Notes: generated by a model from the sequence alone, not told the origin. DNA of 64,000 bases from JAQVEM01 sp964610315 (GCA_964610315.1 CAZSVM010000001.1:62001-126000), one strand, 5' to 3'. Positions 53,500-62,129 are shown, counted from the stretch's first letter. Translations and numbers: made by a program.

Positions 53500-54426
53500 T
53501 TACGGCCTCCCTGGTATTGGTCTTAGTCTGCCCTGCGCTCCAATATATCTATGAAATGTCGAACGCCTGTCAAGAATCAACTTGGGGTCCAGACCAATAC
53601 TGGAAAGTGCTCCCATCATCTCTACCATCGGATTTGCACCGGCTCTTATTGGACCGAAACAACCTCTGCAGGGCATAAATGCCTTAATACATCTCGGTGT
53701 TTTTTCACTACCTCCACAACCGGATTTGGTTATAGGACCGAGGCATAAATAACCTAATTCCATAAAGCACCTTGAATCTTCTAATTTCTGTCCCGGAGTT
53801 ATTATTGATTCAAGTGGCCTTTTTACCGATGTTATTGCTTTTTTCTCCCTTTTTGTAGGACAATCATCGCAAACACTTCGCTCCGGTATCTCAAATGGTT
53901 TACCTTCCAGTAGTGAAGTTAAGGCTTTAGCCACCAGTTCTGGTGAGGTTGGGCAACCAGGAATGTAAACATCGATTTTAACTACTTCATCAAGTGCATA
54001 AACTCTATCTGTCAGCGGCGGGATATCTTCTGCAGGTGTATCAGCTGAATCTGTAGTCTTAGACTGTCTGAAAACCTTATCATAAAGATCTATCAAAGGA
54101 TACTGATTTGCCAGAGCAGGGATTCCGCCAAAACATGCACAGGAGCCAAGCGATATAAGTGTTTTGCATTTTTTCCTCATCTCTTCCGTAACATGTTTTT
54201 CTTCCTCATTTCTTATCCCCCCTGAGATAATTCCCACATCCGCTTCTGGAATTTCTAATTCTTTTTTTTCTCCTGTTTGACCAAAATATTTATGGTCCAT
54301 AAGAACGGGCATGTGCACAAACTCTACTTTAGGTAATAAGTCCAGTAATGGTTCTCCAATGTCTAAAATTGTTACTTCACAGCCTCCACAAATATTTAAC
54401 CACTCCTCTGCAATTTTTACTGTCAT
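53500..54426 (-). CDS. mvhG: F420-non-reducing hydrogenase small subunit MvhG
   Basis: 308 aa. Electron-relay subunit with three Fe-S clusters. Proximal-cluster ligands: WLNICGGCEVTILD, SLGSCACFGGIPAL and YIPGCPTSPELVA. Medial/distal region: VCDDCPTKREKK, CFMELGYLCLGPITKSGCGG and FMPCRGCFGPIRAGA. There is no Tat signal, so the enzyme is cytoplasmic, as expected for group 3. It lies 14 bp after the 67-aa gene. Confidence 0.95.
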   Translation of the reverse strand: MTVKIAEEWLNICGGCEVTILDIGEPLLDLLPKVEFVHMPVLMDHKYFGQTGEKKELEIPEADVGIISGGIRNEEEKHVTEEMRKKCKTLISLGSCACFGGIPALANQYPLIDLYDKVFRQSKTTDSADTPAEDIPPLTDRVYALDEVVKIDVYIPGCPTSPELVAKALTSLLEGKPFEIPERSVCDDCPTKREKKAITSVKRPLESIITPGQKLEDSRCFMELGYLCLGPITKSGCGGSEKTPRCIKAFMPCRGCFGPIRAGANPMVEMMGALSSIGLDPKLILDRRSTFHRYIGAQGRLRPIPGRP

Positions 54427-54440
54427 AATCTTTCTCCTCT

Positions 54441-54644
54441 CTAAATAGTAGGTTGACCTTCTACTACGACTTCTTTTACCACTCTACGAGTAAAAATATA
54501 ATATCTTTGATTTTCTTCTAACACCTCCGTTTCAAATCCATCTTTTTTATATTTTTGAGCTACATCTAAAGCACTCTTTTTATCAGGATAGTCTTTCCCA
54601 TCCCACATAAATTTTTTCTCGTTAATTATTCTTGCTAATTGCAT
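54441..54644 (-). CDS. Small unknown protein, paralogue of the one at 57717
   Basis: 67 aa, not recognised. It starts MQLARIINEKKFMWDGKDYP and ends YIFTRRVVKEVVVEGQPTI. The middle is a charged helix (KKSALDVAQKYKKDGFETEV). The predicted fold is a beta-helix-beta domain like a small single-domain binder; no Cys, so no cluster. The second copy at 57717-57923 matches in length, in the MQLARII...KKFMWD start, in GFET and in the RR-V-E-VLEG end. AAAGGAT precedes the ATG. Each copy lies exactly 10 bp after an mvhD gene, so it is probably an assembly factor or subunit of an Mvh-Hdr complex. Confidence 0.85.
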   Translation of the reverse strand: MQLARIINEKKFMWDGKDYPDKKSALDVAQKYKKDGFETEVLEENQRYYIFTRRVVKEVVVEGQPTI

Positions 54645-54654
54645 TTTTATCCTT

Positions 54655-55071
54655 TCACATTTTAAACGGACTGGGGCCCAGCTCTTTAAGGGTTCTGGTC
54701 ATATCTTCTACAATCCTGGCAAATTTAGGCCCTTCTGAAGCTGAAACCCATTCTAATCTAAAGCGTTCTTCTTCCAAACCATAATCTTCAAGCATTAGTT
54801 TAATCGCTTCTGCTCTTGCTTCTGCCCTCTTGTTACCATCCTGATAATGACAGTCGCCAATATGACATCCGCAAATTAAAATTCCATCGGCATGGCCCTG
54901 AGTTAATGCGTTCATTACATAGTTAGGATGCACCATGCCAGAGCACATGCAACGGATTATGTAAATATTTGGTGGATATTGTATTCGTGCAGTACCTGCA
55001 GAATCTGCAGCTGCATAAGAACACCAATTACAACAAAACGCTATAATTACTGGTTCATAATCGTTTGACAT
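54655..55071 (-). CDS. mvhD: MvhD, [2Fe-2S] electron-transfer subunit (copy 1)
   Basis: 138 aa. It bridges MvhAG and HdrA. Cluster cysteines: FCCNWCSYAAADSAG, RCMCSGMVHPNYV and ICGCHIGDCHYQDGN; the end LEWVSASEGPKFARIV is also conserved. ATG 55071 lies 1 bp after the hdrA stop and has GGAGGC ten bases upstream; an in-frame TTG at 55089 would overlap hdrA. It is strongly similar to copy 2 at 57934. Confidence 0.93.
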   Translation of the reverse strand: MSNDYEPVIIAFCCNWCSYAAADSAGTARIQYPPNIYIIRCMCSGMVHPNYVMNALTQGHADGILICGCHIGDCHYQDGNKRAEARAEAIKLMLEDYGLEEERFRLEWVSASEGPKFARIVEDMTRTLKELGPSPFKM

Positions 55072-55072
55072 T

Positions 55073-57601
55073 TTATGAAGCCTCCGCAACAGATTTAATC
55101 ATTTCTTCAAAGTAGTCAGGTTTAAAATGTTTAACATAAATACCTTTTTTAGGGCATGTTGCCATACAGACACCACACCCGCGACAGATTGCTTCATTGA
55201 CTTCAACTGTCTTTTTTATACTGCCGTCTTCCTGCATATACTCAATAAGGGTTATTGCTTTGGCAGGACATGGATCTATGCAGTATGCGCAGCCATCACA
55301 ATTCTCGTCCACCACAAATGAAATAGCGGGAGATTTAACCAGTTCTTTTTTTGAAATAATTCCTGCAACCCGCGATGCAGCGCCTTCACCGTCTATAATA
55401 GAATCAGGAATACCCATTTTCTTTCGTGCAGTTCCACATCTAAACACTCCATCAGTATTAAAGTCAAGAGGGTTTAAAATACCAAGCATTCCGACAAAGA
55501 AATTCTTTTCATCTCTCTGAAGAAGTAAGTCATTCTCAAAATCTCCATTATCTGATTCTGCTCTCATATCAATACAAGTTGCAATAACAATACAACCAAT
55601 ATCCACATTTTCCTTTCCGTTTATCTTCAATATTCTAGCCCTGAAATTCCCAACAAAACCTTCTATTCTTCCTACTTTAGCTTTGGTATAAATTTTCACT
55701 TTCTCATTTTTATTTAATTCATTTATTAAGTTTTTTACAAACTTATTATTATTTTCTTTTATTTTGCCAAGGTCTGCTTCTTTTTCAACCAGATAAACAT
55801 TAAGGCCAGCCTGTCCAAGTTTCAAAGCACAAGCAATACCACTTGGTGTTCCGCCTATTACAAGACAGACAGGTGTTACAGGCACATGAATATCATCTAA
55901 AGGTTCGAGTAATACAGCACGGTTTACTCCCATTCTCATAAGAGTTTTTGCTTTCTCCGTGGATTTTTCCTTATTCTTTGAATGCACCCAGGTGCATTGG
56001 TTACGCAAGTTTACGATTTCCATTAAATAACGGTTTAAACCACCCATTTCTGTATGAAGAGAAAAAAGGTCTTCATGAGTTTTTGGTGAACATGCTCCTA
56101 TTACAATTCTATTGAATTTTTTTGTTTTTAATAGTTCCTTTACTTTCACACCGTCACATCCAAAAGGAGTTAATTCTACGTGCTTCACATAAGGAAGTGA
56201 CGCTGTATAGTTCACAAGTTCATCAATATTGAGAAGCCCTGCTATGTTTGCACCACAGCGGCATATAATTGCGAGAGTTGCTTTTTCATCATCAGCTTTC
56301 ACAGGCAAAATATCTTTTTCAGGCAGAGCCGTTATTTCCTTACCTCGGGAAGAGGCTAACAATGCAGCCACATTGGATACCGCAGAACATGCTTGAATAA
56401 TCGCATCATCTATTCCCTTTGGCTCCTGTGCACTTCCACATACAAAAATTCCTTCTTTTAATGTGTAAATTGGATGAGAATTTTCTGAATTTTTACTAAA
56501 AAATCCCCATTGATCCAGTTCTAAACCTTCTTTCTCTGCAAGAGAACGCGTACTTTCAGTAGGAGCATAAGGTGGAACAATAACAAACATCTCCGCATTA
56601 AAAATTTCCTTATTATAAGAAATATCAATATTCCCCTCTTTCCCCTCAGTAACTTCTAAAGAATCCGTTCTAATAAATTTTATTTTAGATTCTACTGCCT
56701 TCAGGTAAAAATCGTTATAATCATTTCTTGCCAGATTCATATCTTCATAAAAAATAGAAACAGAAGCATCAGGGTTTCTTTCAATAGTACCCATAGCCTC
56801 TGCCACAGCAGTCATAAAACCAACAGGCGAAGGATTATTAAGCACATACCACGCAATAGATTGCGGTTCTTTTTTATCGTCGCGTTTTACAACGCCGCCA
56901 GTCGGTCCAAGGCCTGAAAGCAGGCGTTCATACTCAAGCGCGGTAAGTATATTTGGAAACTTTCTGTATCCAAACCTTTCTAACGATTTTGTTTTCATTT
57001 CATCCATGCCTGTAGCCAAAATAATAGCTCCTACGTTAAATTCTACTTCTACAGGTTCCTGGTTAAATACAATTGCCTTCGGTTTACATGCTTCGACACA
57101 TGGCGGGGTTTCTTTGTCACCACACTTACCTTCAAGAATATAAGCGCATTTTTCAGGATTAATTAATGCTTTTCTTGGTGGGAAAGGTGAATAAAAAGAA
57201 ATCGCCTTAGAAGTTCCCCTGCCAAAGTTAAATTCCATCGGAATTCCTCCAACAGGGCAAACAGGAAAACAATCGGTACAGGCGGTGCACTTCATTGGAT
57301 CAACATATCTTGGATTTTTGACTACTTTAACCCTGAAATCTCCAGCCTTTCCGTCAATGCTTTTAACTTTTGCGAAGGTAACGATTGTTATATTAGGGTT
57401 ACTGGTAAGTTCAAGCATTCGTGGCAGTATTGTACATGTAGAACACTCATTTGAAGGAAACATTTTATCAATTTGCGCCATTTTACCGCCAATCGTAGGC
57501 TTTTCCTCAACAAGAATAACTTTAAATCCCTGGTTTAATAATTCAGCACTTGCGCGCATACCCGCAGGACCTGCTCCAACAATAAGTACAGATCCTTTCA
57601 T
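55073..57601 (-). CDS. hdrA: HdrA-like flavoprotein (copy 1), lacking the FAD-proximal cluster motif
   Basis: 842 aa. The N-terminal FAD site is LIVGAGPAGMRASAELL (about 6-22), followed by FPSNECSTCTILPRMLEL and a ferredoxin insert (CTACTDCFPVCPVGG, CGDKETPPCVEACKP). A central HdrA N-type domain lies at about 445-570 (IICRCGANIAGLLN, GACSPKTHEDLF, VNLRNQCTWVHS). A second, shortened flavoprotein-like half starts VIGGTPSGIACALKLG. The C-terminus has two [4Fe-4S] motifs (CDGCAYCIDPCP, CRGCGVCMATCPKKG). The CVGSRD...YCSxxCC motif of typical HdrA is absent from both halves. Soluble. GAGGT precedes the ATG. Confidence 0.9.
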   Translation of the reverse strand: MKGSVLIVGAGPAGMRASAELLNQGFKVILVEEKPTIGGKMAQIDKMFPSNECSTCTILPRMLELTSNPNITIVTFAKVKSIDGKAGDFRVKVVKNPRYVDPMKCTACTDCFPVCPVGGIPMEFNFGRGTSKAISFYSPFPPRKALINPEKCAYILEGKCGDKETPPCVEACKPKAIVFNQEPVEVEFNVGAIILATGMDEMKTKSLERFGYRKFPNILTALEYERLLSGLGPTGGVVKRDDKKEPQSIAWYVLNNPSPVGFMTAVAEAMGTIERNPDASVSIFYEDMNLARNDYNDFYLKAVESKIKFIRTDSLEVTEGKEGNIDISYNKEIFNAEMFVIVPPYAPTESTRSLAEKEGLELDQWGFFSKNSENSHPIYTLKEGIFVCGSAQEPKGIDDAIIQACSAVSNVAALLASSRGKEITALPEKDILPVKADDEKATLAIICRCGANIAGLLNIDELVNYTASLPYVKHVELTPFGCDGVKVKELLKTKKFNRIVIGACSPKTHEDLFSLHTEMGGLNRYLMEIVNLRNQCTWVHSKNKEKSTEKAKTLMRMGVNRAVLLEPLDDIHVPVTPVCLVIGGTPSGIACALKLGQAGLNVYLVEKEADLGKIKENNNKFVKNLINELNKNEKVKIYTKAKVGRIEGFVGNFRARILKINGKENVDIGCIVIATCIDMRAESDNGDFENDLLLQRDEKNFFVGMLGILNPLDFNTDGVFRCGTARKKMGIPDSIIDGEGAASRVAGIISKKELVKSPAISFVVDENCDGCAYCIDPCPAKAITLIEYMQEDGSIKKTVEVNEAICRGCGVCMATCPKKGIYVKHFKPDYFEEMIKSVAEAS

Positions 57602-57716
57602 AGTATTTTACCTCACTCTTATACATTAATTTTTATTATCTACCAATTTCTAAATTAAGACTAACAAATCTACGCTTTACAGCCTTACAATAATAGTTTC
57701 ACTGATACCCGAAACT

Positions 57717-57923
57717 TTACCCTGGTGGTGCTTCTCCTTCAAGAACAATTTCAGTAACTATGCGTCTGCTGTAAATAAAATATTTTCCCCCATCCTCGAC
57801 AAGTTGTGTTTCAAATCCTTCTCTCTCATACTTTTTTATTTTTTCATTAGCTTCAGCTTCGGTAGAATAACTTCCCTTATCCCACATAAATTTTTTCCCA
57901 TCAATTATTCTTGCTAATTGCAT
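57717..57923 (-). CDS. Small unknown protein, paralogue of the one at 54441
   Basis: 68 aa. It starts MQLARIIDGKKFMWDKGSYS and ends YFIYSRRIVTEIVLEGEAPP followed by G. Roughly half its residues match the 67-aa copy, aligned end to end with one or two small shifts. The DNA around the start, including the AAAGG ribosome-binding site and the preceding mvhD end, is almost identical between the copies. It is predicted soluble, with a charged central helix (NEKIKKYEREGFETQLVED). It lies 10 bp after mvhD copy 2 and 115 bp before hdrA copy 1. Function unknown. Confidence 0.85.
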   Translation of the reverse strand: MQLARIIDGKKFMWDKGSYSTEAEANEKIKKYEREGFETQLVEDGGKYFIYSRRIVTEIVLEGEAPPG

Positions 57924-57933
57924 TTTTAGCCTT

Positions 57934-58365
57934 TCACATTTTAAACGGACTGGGACCTAACTTTTTTATTTCCTCTGTAAATTCATTCATTACATGAGCA
58001 AATCTGGGAGCCTCCGAAGCCGAAATCCATTCTAATCTAAATCTCCCATCTTCTATTCCAAAATCCTCTAGCATAAGTTTTATTGCATCTGCTCTCTTTT
58101 CCGCTTTTAAATTACCCTCTATGTAATGACAATCTCCGGGATGACACCCGCATATTATTACGCCATCGGCACCTTTTGTTAAGGCATTTATCACCAAATT
58201 GGGATGAATCATCCCTGAACACATTACTCTTATTATACGTATATTGGCAGGATATTGCATCCTTGATATACCGGCTAAATCTGCTCCTGCGTATGAACAC
58301 CAGTTACAGCAAAATGCTAGAATCAATGGTTCAAATTCCATAGTTTTTGTTTGTTCATCGTTCAT
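57934..58365 (-). CDS. mvhD: MvhD, [2Fe-2S] electron-transfer subunit (copy 2)
   Basis: 143 aa. Cluster cysteines: FCCNWCSYAGADLAG, RVMCSGMIHPNLV and ICGCHPGDCHYIEGN, ending LEWISASEAPRFAHVM and LGPSPFKM. It matches copy 1 through its length, so the two come from one cassette duplication. The N-terminus has a few extra residues (MNDEQTKTMEFEP). AAGGAAAAC precedes the ATG, 20 bp after the 1095-aa HdrA gene, its likely partner. Confidence 0.93.
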   Translation of the reverse strand: MNDEQTKTMEFEPLILAFCCNWCSYAGADLAGISRMQYPANIRIIRVMCSGMIHPNLVINALTKGADGVIICGCHPGDCHYIEGNLKAEKRADAIKLMLEDFGIEDGRFRLEWISASEAPRFAHVMNEFTEEIKKLGPSPFKM

Positions 58366-58385
58366 TGTTTTCCTTATTCTAAATT

Positions 58386-61300
58386 TTAAATCTCCGCAGA
58401 CTGCAGTGCCGCTTCAACTTGCGCTGATATCTGTTCAAGTTTAAAGCCTTTAACATATATTCCCATTTTGGGACAGGTGGCCATACAAGTCCCACAGCCC
58501 TTACAAATAGACTCGTTTACTTCAACTGTCTTCTTTATTTCACCATCTTTCATATATTCAATTAAAGTCAGCGCATTATAGGGACAGGGATCAATACAAT
58601 ATGCACATCCGTCACAATTTTCATCTACCACAAAAGATATATTTGCTTCCAGTTCTATATTATCTTTTGAAAGTATGGTACTTGCCCGTGCTGCCGCGCC
58701 GCAAGCCTGGGTAATACTTTCTTCAATTGATTTTGCTGAATGAGCAAGGCCGCATAAAAAAACTCCTTCCGTAGCAAAATCAACTGGACGAAGCTTCATA
58801 TGCGCTTCCAAAAAGAAATTGTCTTGATCCAATGGTACCTTTAACATCTGAGCAAGGTCTTTATTTTCCGGATGGGGAACAGTTCCCGCAGACAGGACTA
58901 AAAGATCAGCATTGATAGTAACCGGACTGTTAAGTATGGGATCAACTAAAGAAACTTTTAACACACCATCTTGCTTCGTTACTTCCGGTTTTTTATCCTC
59001 CTCATATCTAATAAAAATTACTCCCATCTGGCGAGCTCTGGAGTAATAGCTTTCTCTAAACCCATATGTTCTTATATCTCTATAGAGAATAAATATATTT
59101 GCCTTCGGATTAACTTCTTTTATTTTCAGGGCGTTTTTAACTGCTTCGGAACAGCATACTCTACTGCAGTAAGGCCGCTTGTCATCTCTTGAACCAACGC
59201 ACTGAATCATAACCACTGACTGACAATTGGTTAATTGGTTACTTGATGACTGGTTATCCGGTTGCTTGCCATTCACCGCCAGCAGTTCTTCCAGTTGAAG
59301 TTGAGTTATTACTTTTTCGTCTTCATTATAAAGATACTCAGTTGGTTTGTATTCTTGAGCACCGGTAGCCACAATTATTACTCCATGTTCAATTTCGTCT
59401 GATTTTCCCTTGCCTGTCTCCAATGTTGTTTTAAAGTTACCAATAAATCCTTCAATATTCGATATCTTTGTATTGGTATAAAGATGAATCCTGCTATTCC
59501 CTTTAACCCGCTTGATTAAAGAATCCAGCTGCTCTTGCGGATTTTCCCCGTTGAGCAGAAAATGTATACTCTTTAAATTACCGCCCAGCTTCTTCTTTTT
59601 TTCTACCAGATATACCTCGTAACCCTGCTCTGCGATCCCTAAGGCTGCGCTCATACCACTTAGCCCTCCGCCAATAACCAGAGCTCTATTATTTACCTTG
59701 ACTTTTCTCCTCTGTAACGGCTCCAATAAACGCACCTTTGCCACTGCCATCCGTATTAGATCTTTTGCTTTCAAGGTTGCCTTTTCCGGCTCATGCATAT
59801 GAACCCAGGAACACTGGTCACGTATATTAGCCATTTCAAATAAATAAGGATTAAGTTTTGCCTCACGGATTGTATTTCTAAACAAGGGCTCATGCGTTCT
59901 TGGAGTACAGGAAGCAACAACTACCCGATTGAGATTATGCTCTTCAATCAAATTTTTTATCTTCTCCTGAGTATCATTTGAACAGGTATAAAGATTATTC
60001 TCCACATAAACCACATCAGGTAAGGTTTTTGCATATTCCACTACCCCAGGAACATCTACCACACCGGCAATATTTGTCCCGCAATGACAGATAAATACAC
60101 CAATACGCGGATCCTGTCCGGTAACATCTTTTTCCGGAGGATATTCTTTAGTCTTAATTAAAGTACCTCGTACTTCAGAAAGAAGAGATAAAACCTTGGA
60201 TGCTGCACCACCTGCCTGCATTACGGTTTCCGGTATATCTTTTGGCTCAGTAAATGGCCCGCATACAAACATTCCTTCTCTGCTGGATTCGACTGGTTTA
60301 AAAGGATCTGTCCAGCAAAAACCGTACTCATTGAGTTTTATTCCAAAATTACTATTCAGCTCTCTGGCTAATTCCGGCGGCTGCATACCAACAGCCAGAA
60401 CTACTAAATCATACTCACCAGTTAACCTTTTCCCCTCATCAGTTACATAATTAATCTTAAGGTTTTTTGTTTCCGCTATTTCTTCTACAGTTGAAGGGCG
60501 ACATCTTATATATTTTACTCCCAGTTCCTTTGCTCTTTCATAATAAGCATCAAATCCTTTGCCGAAAGCTCGCATATCCATAAAATAGATATGACACTCT
60601 AATTCCCCGCCGGCATGTTCCTTAGCAATAATTGCTTCTTTAGTGGCGTACATACAGCATATTGAAGAACAATAATCTCTTTCTGTATCCCGGGAGCCCA
60701 CGCATTGAATAAAAGCAATTTTTTTCGGGGTAAGCTTATCTGAAGGTCTCAAGACTTTACCTTCGTATGGACCAGAGGCACTTAATATTCTTTCGAATTC
60801 AAGGGCAGTAACAACATTAGAATAATTTAAATAACCGTACTCTAATTTCGAACCTGCATTAAAAAGATCATAACCCGGTGAAAAAATTACCGAGCCAACT
60901 TTTAAATCAAGATCTTCTTCTTTTTGATCGTAATTAATCGCTCCTGCTTCGCAAAATTCCTTGCATATCTCACATTTATCACGAAGCATATGAACACAAT
61001 AACGGCTATCAATAGTAGCCTTATTAGGTATAGCCTGCGGATAAGGAATATATATCGCCGGTCTGGAATTTAAACCCATATTATGTTCATCAAGAATAAA
61101 GCGAGGCTTGTTTTTGCTTACTTCTGGAAGTTTGATCTTTCCTGTCGGGCAGATAAAGTCACAGGCACCGCAAACCTGGCATATCTCAGAAGGCTTTCCA
61201 AAAGGCGACACTACTTCTCTCCTCGGGCCACGTCCCGCAAAACTTATGACCGCTTTCCCCATTCGCTCTTCACACATCCTCACACACAGCCCGCAAAGGG

Positions 61301-61673
61301 TACAATCTTCATTTTTGGATTTGAACCTTGTTTTCTCAACACCTAATTCTCTGGCAAGACTTTTAATATCTTCCGAATCTGGACATCGTGCCATAAGCAG
61401 TTCTATCATTATTTTCCTTGTCTTTATGACTCTTTCCGAATCAGTCTGAACTACCAGACCCTCCAGTGCCGGATATGTGCAGGATGTTTGAATTTCCGAA
61501 GATCCTTCACCCCTGTTTATTTCAACAAGACAAATCCTACAGGCGCCATAGGGTGAAAGTGCCTTGTGCGAACACAGAGTCGGTATTTTTATTCCTGCTT
61601 TTTCTGCAGCCTTTAGAATAGTTAATCCTTTTTCTACTTTAATCTTTTTATCATTTAAAGTTAACGATATCAT
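58386..61673 (-). CDS. Chimeric HdrA: NuoG/HydA-like N-terminus plus tandem HdrA modules
   Basis: 1095 aa. Residues 1-75 are a [2Fe-2S] domain as in NuoG and HydA (IPTLCSHKALSPYGACRICL). The His-Cys cluster block is reduced to LLMARCPDSEDI. Next come CTLCGLCVRMC and CQVCGACDFICPTGKI. About 200-510 is an HdrA C-part without a GxGxxG motif but with FIQCVGSRD and YCSSICCMYA. About 525-650 is an HdrA N-domain (VFICHCGTNIAGVVD, ASCTPRTHEPLF). About 655-960 is the FAD half (VIGGGLSGMSAALGIAEQGY, MIQCVGSRD, YCSRVCCSEA). Two [4Fe-4S] motifs end it (CDGCAYCIDPCP, CKGCGTCMATCP). A flavin-based electron-confurcating or bifurcating hub is the likely role. Its ATG overlaps the upstream TGA. Confidence 0.9.
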   Translation of the reverse strand: MISLTLNDKKIKVEKGLTILKAAEKAGIKIPTLCSHKALSPYGACRICLVEINRGEGSSEIQTSCTYPALEGLVVQTDSERVIKTRKIMIELLMARCPDSEDIKSLARELGVEKTRFKSKNEDCTLCGLCVRMCEERMGKAVISFAGRGPRREVVSPFGKPSEICQVCGACDFICPTGKIKLPEVSKNKPRFILDEHNMGLNSRPAIYIPYPQAIPNKATIDSRYCVHMLRDKCEICKEFCEAGAINYDQKEEDLDLKVGSVIFSPGYDLFNAGSKLEYGYLNYSNVVTALEFERILSASGPYEGKVLRPSDKLTPKKIAFIQCVGSRDTERDYCSSICCMYATKEAIIAKEHAGGELECHIYFMDMRAFGKGFDAYYERAKELGVKYIRCRPSTVEEIAETKNLKINYVTDEGKRLTGEYDLVVLAVGMQPPELARELNSNFGIKLNEYGFCWTDPFKPVESSREGMFVCGPFTEPKDIPETVMQAGGAASKVLSLLSEVRGTLIKTKEYPPEKDVTGQDPRIGVFICHCGTNIAGVVDVPGVVEYAKTLPDVVYVENNLYTCSNDTQEKIKNLIEEHNLNRVVVASCTPRTHEPLFRNTIREAKLNPYLFEMANIRDQCSWVHMHEPEKATLKAKDLIRMAVAKVRLLEPLQRRKVKVNNRALVIGGGLSGMSAALGIAEQGYEVYLVEKKKKLGGNLKSIHFLLNGENPQEQLDSLIKRVKGNSRIHLYTNTKISNIEGFIGNFKTTLETGKGKSDEIEHGVIIVATGAQEYKPTEYLYNEDEKVITQLQLEELLAVNGKQPDNQSSSNQLTNCQSVVMIQCVGSRDDKRPYCSRVCCSEAVKNALKIKEVNPKANIFILYRDIRTYGFRESYYSRARQMGVIFIRYEEDKKPEVTKQDGVLKVSLVDPILNSPVTINADLLVLSAGTVPHPENKDLAQMLKVPLDQDNFFLEAHMKLRPVDFATEGVFLCGLAHSAKSIEESITQACGAAARASTILSKDNIELEANISFVVDENCDGCAYCIDPCPYNALTLIEYMKDGEIKKTVEVNESICKGCGTCMATCPKMGIYVKGFKLEQISAQVEAALQSAEI
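59211..59270. repeat. Low-complexity GGTTA-type insertion inside the large hdrA
   Basis: The plus strand shows imperfect repeats of (A/T)CTGGTTA, TTGGTTA and TTGGTTAC between the conserved QLQLEELLAVNG and the QCVGSRD block. In the protein this becomes a Gln/Asn/Ser-rich linker, KQPDNQSSSNQLTNCQS, that the first HdrA module lacks. It looks like an in-frame expansion of a short repeat. Confidence 0.6.
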
Positions 61674-62125
61674 TTTTTAATCTCTTTCGTGCTCAGACGA
61701 TGATATATACCATCTTTCTTATATTCATAAATAAAATCTATATCGGGATTTGCAGCAATTAAAACTTTCAGCGATTTATAAATATCGCCAAGAGGTTTGC
61801 GGTCAATATGGCTGCAGCCGAAAGTAGCTTTAACCTTTGTCCCCTCACCAGGCTTTGACTCAATTTTAATACCCCCACCGCTTTCTTCCGCTGATTGTGC
61901 CAGAAGGGGAAGACCCAATCCAACTTCTCCTTTGCCTTTTGTTGTAAAAAACGGATCCAGTGTATTTTTTAATGTTTTTTTATCCATACCTTTGCCGTCA
62001 TCAATTATTTCAACAGTAAGTAAATCCTTTCTCTTATCCTCTGCAATCTTTATTTCAATATTTTTCGCAGAAGCTCTAATTGAATTTTCCACTATATCCA
62101 AAATATGCAATGACAGATCCTCCAT
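61670..62125 (-). CDS. Stand-alone histidine-kinase-type ATPase domain
   Basis: 151 aa. A GHKL ATPase domain without a phosphorylatable His domain: N box HILDIVENSIRASAKN, G1 DDGKGMD, F box DPFFTTK and G2 GLGLPLLAQSAEESGGG. A C-terminal 45-residue extension follows. Small proteins of this kind are found with [FeFe]-hydrogenase (hydABC) loci together with PHP and DRTGG proteins, probably as regulators or assembly ATPases, which is known by association only. The stop overlaps the large hdrA start (ATGA). Confidence 0.88.
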   Translation of the reverse strand: MEDLSLHILDIVENSIRASAKNIEIKIAEDKRKDLLTVEIIDDGKGMDKKTLKNTLDPFFTTKGKGEVGLGLPLLAQSAEESGGGIKIESKPGEGTKVKATFGCSHIDRKPLGDIYKSLKVLIAANPDIDFIYEYKKDGIYHRLSTKEIKK

Positions 62126-62129
62126 TTAA

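Noticed and set aside
57602..57716. GTTTC/GAAAC hairpin upstream of hdrA copy 1 as a terminator or riboswitch
   Set aside because: The stem is only 5 bp and no T-run follows on the minus strand.
51476..61673. Selenocysteine (in-frame TGA) in hydrogenase or Hdr genes
   Set aside because: All frames run uninterrupted with normal Cys at the ligand positions and no SECIS-like context was needed.
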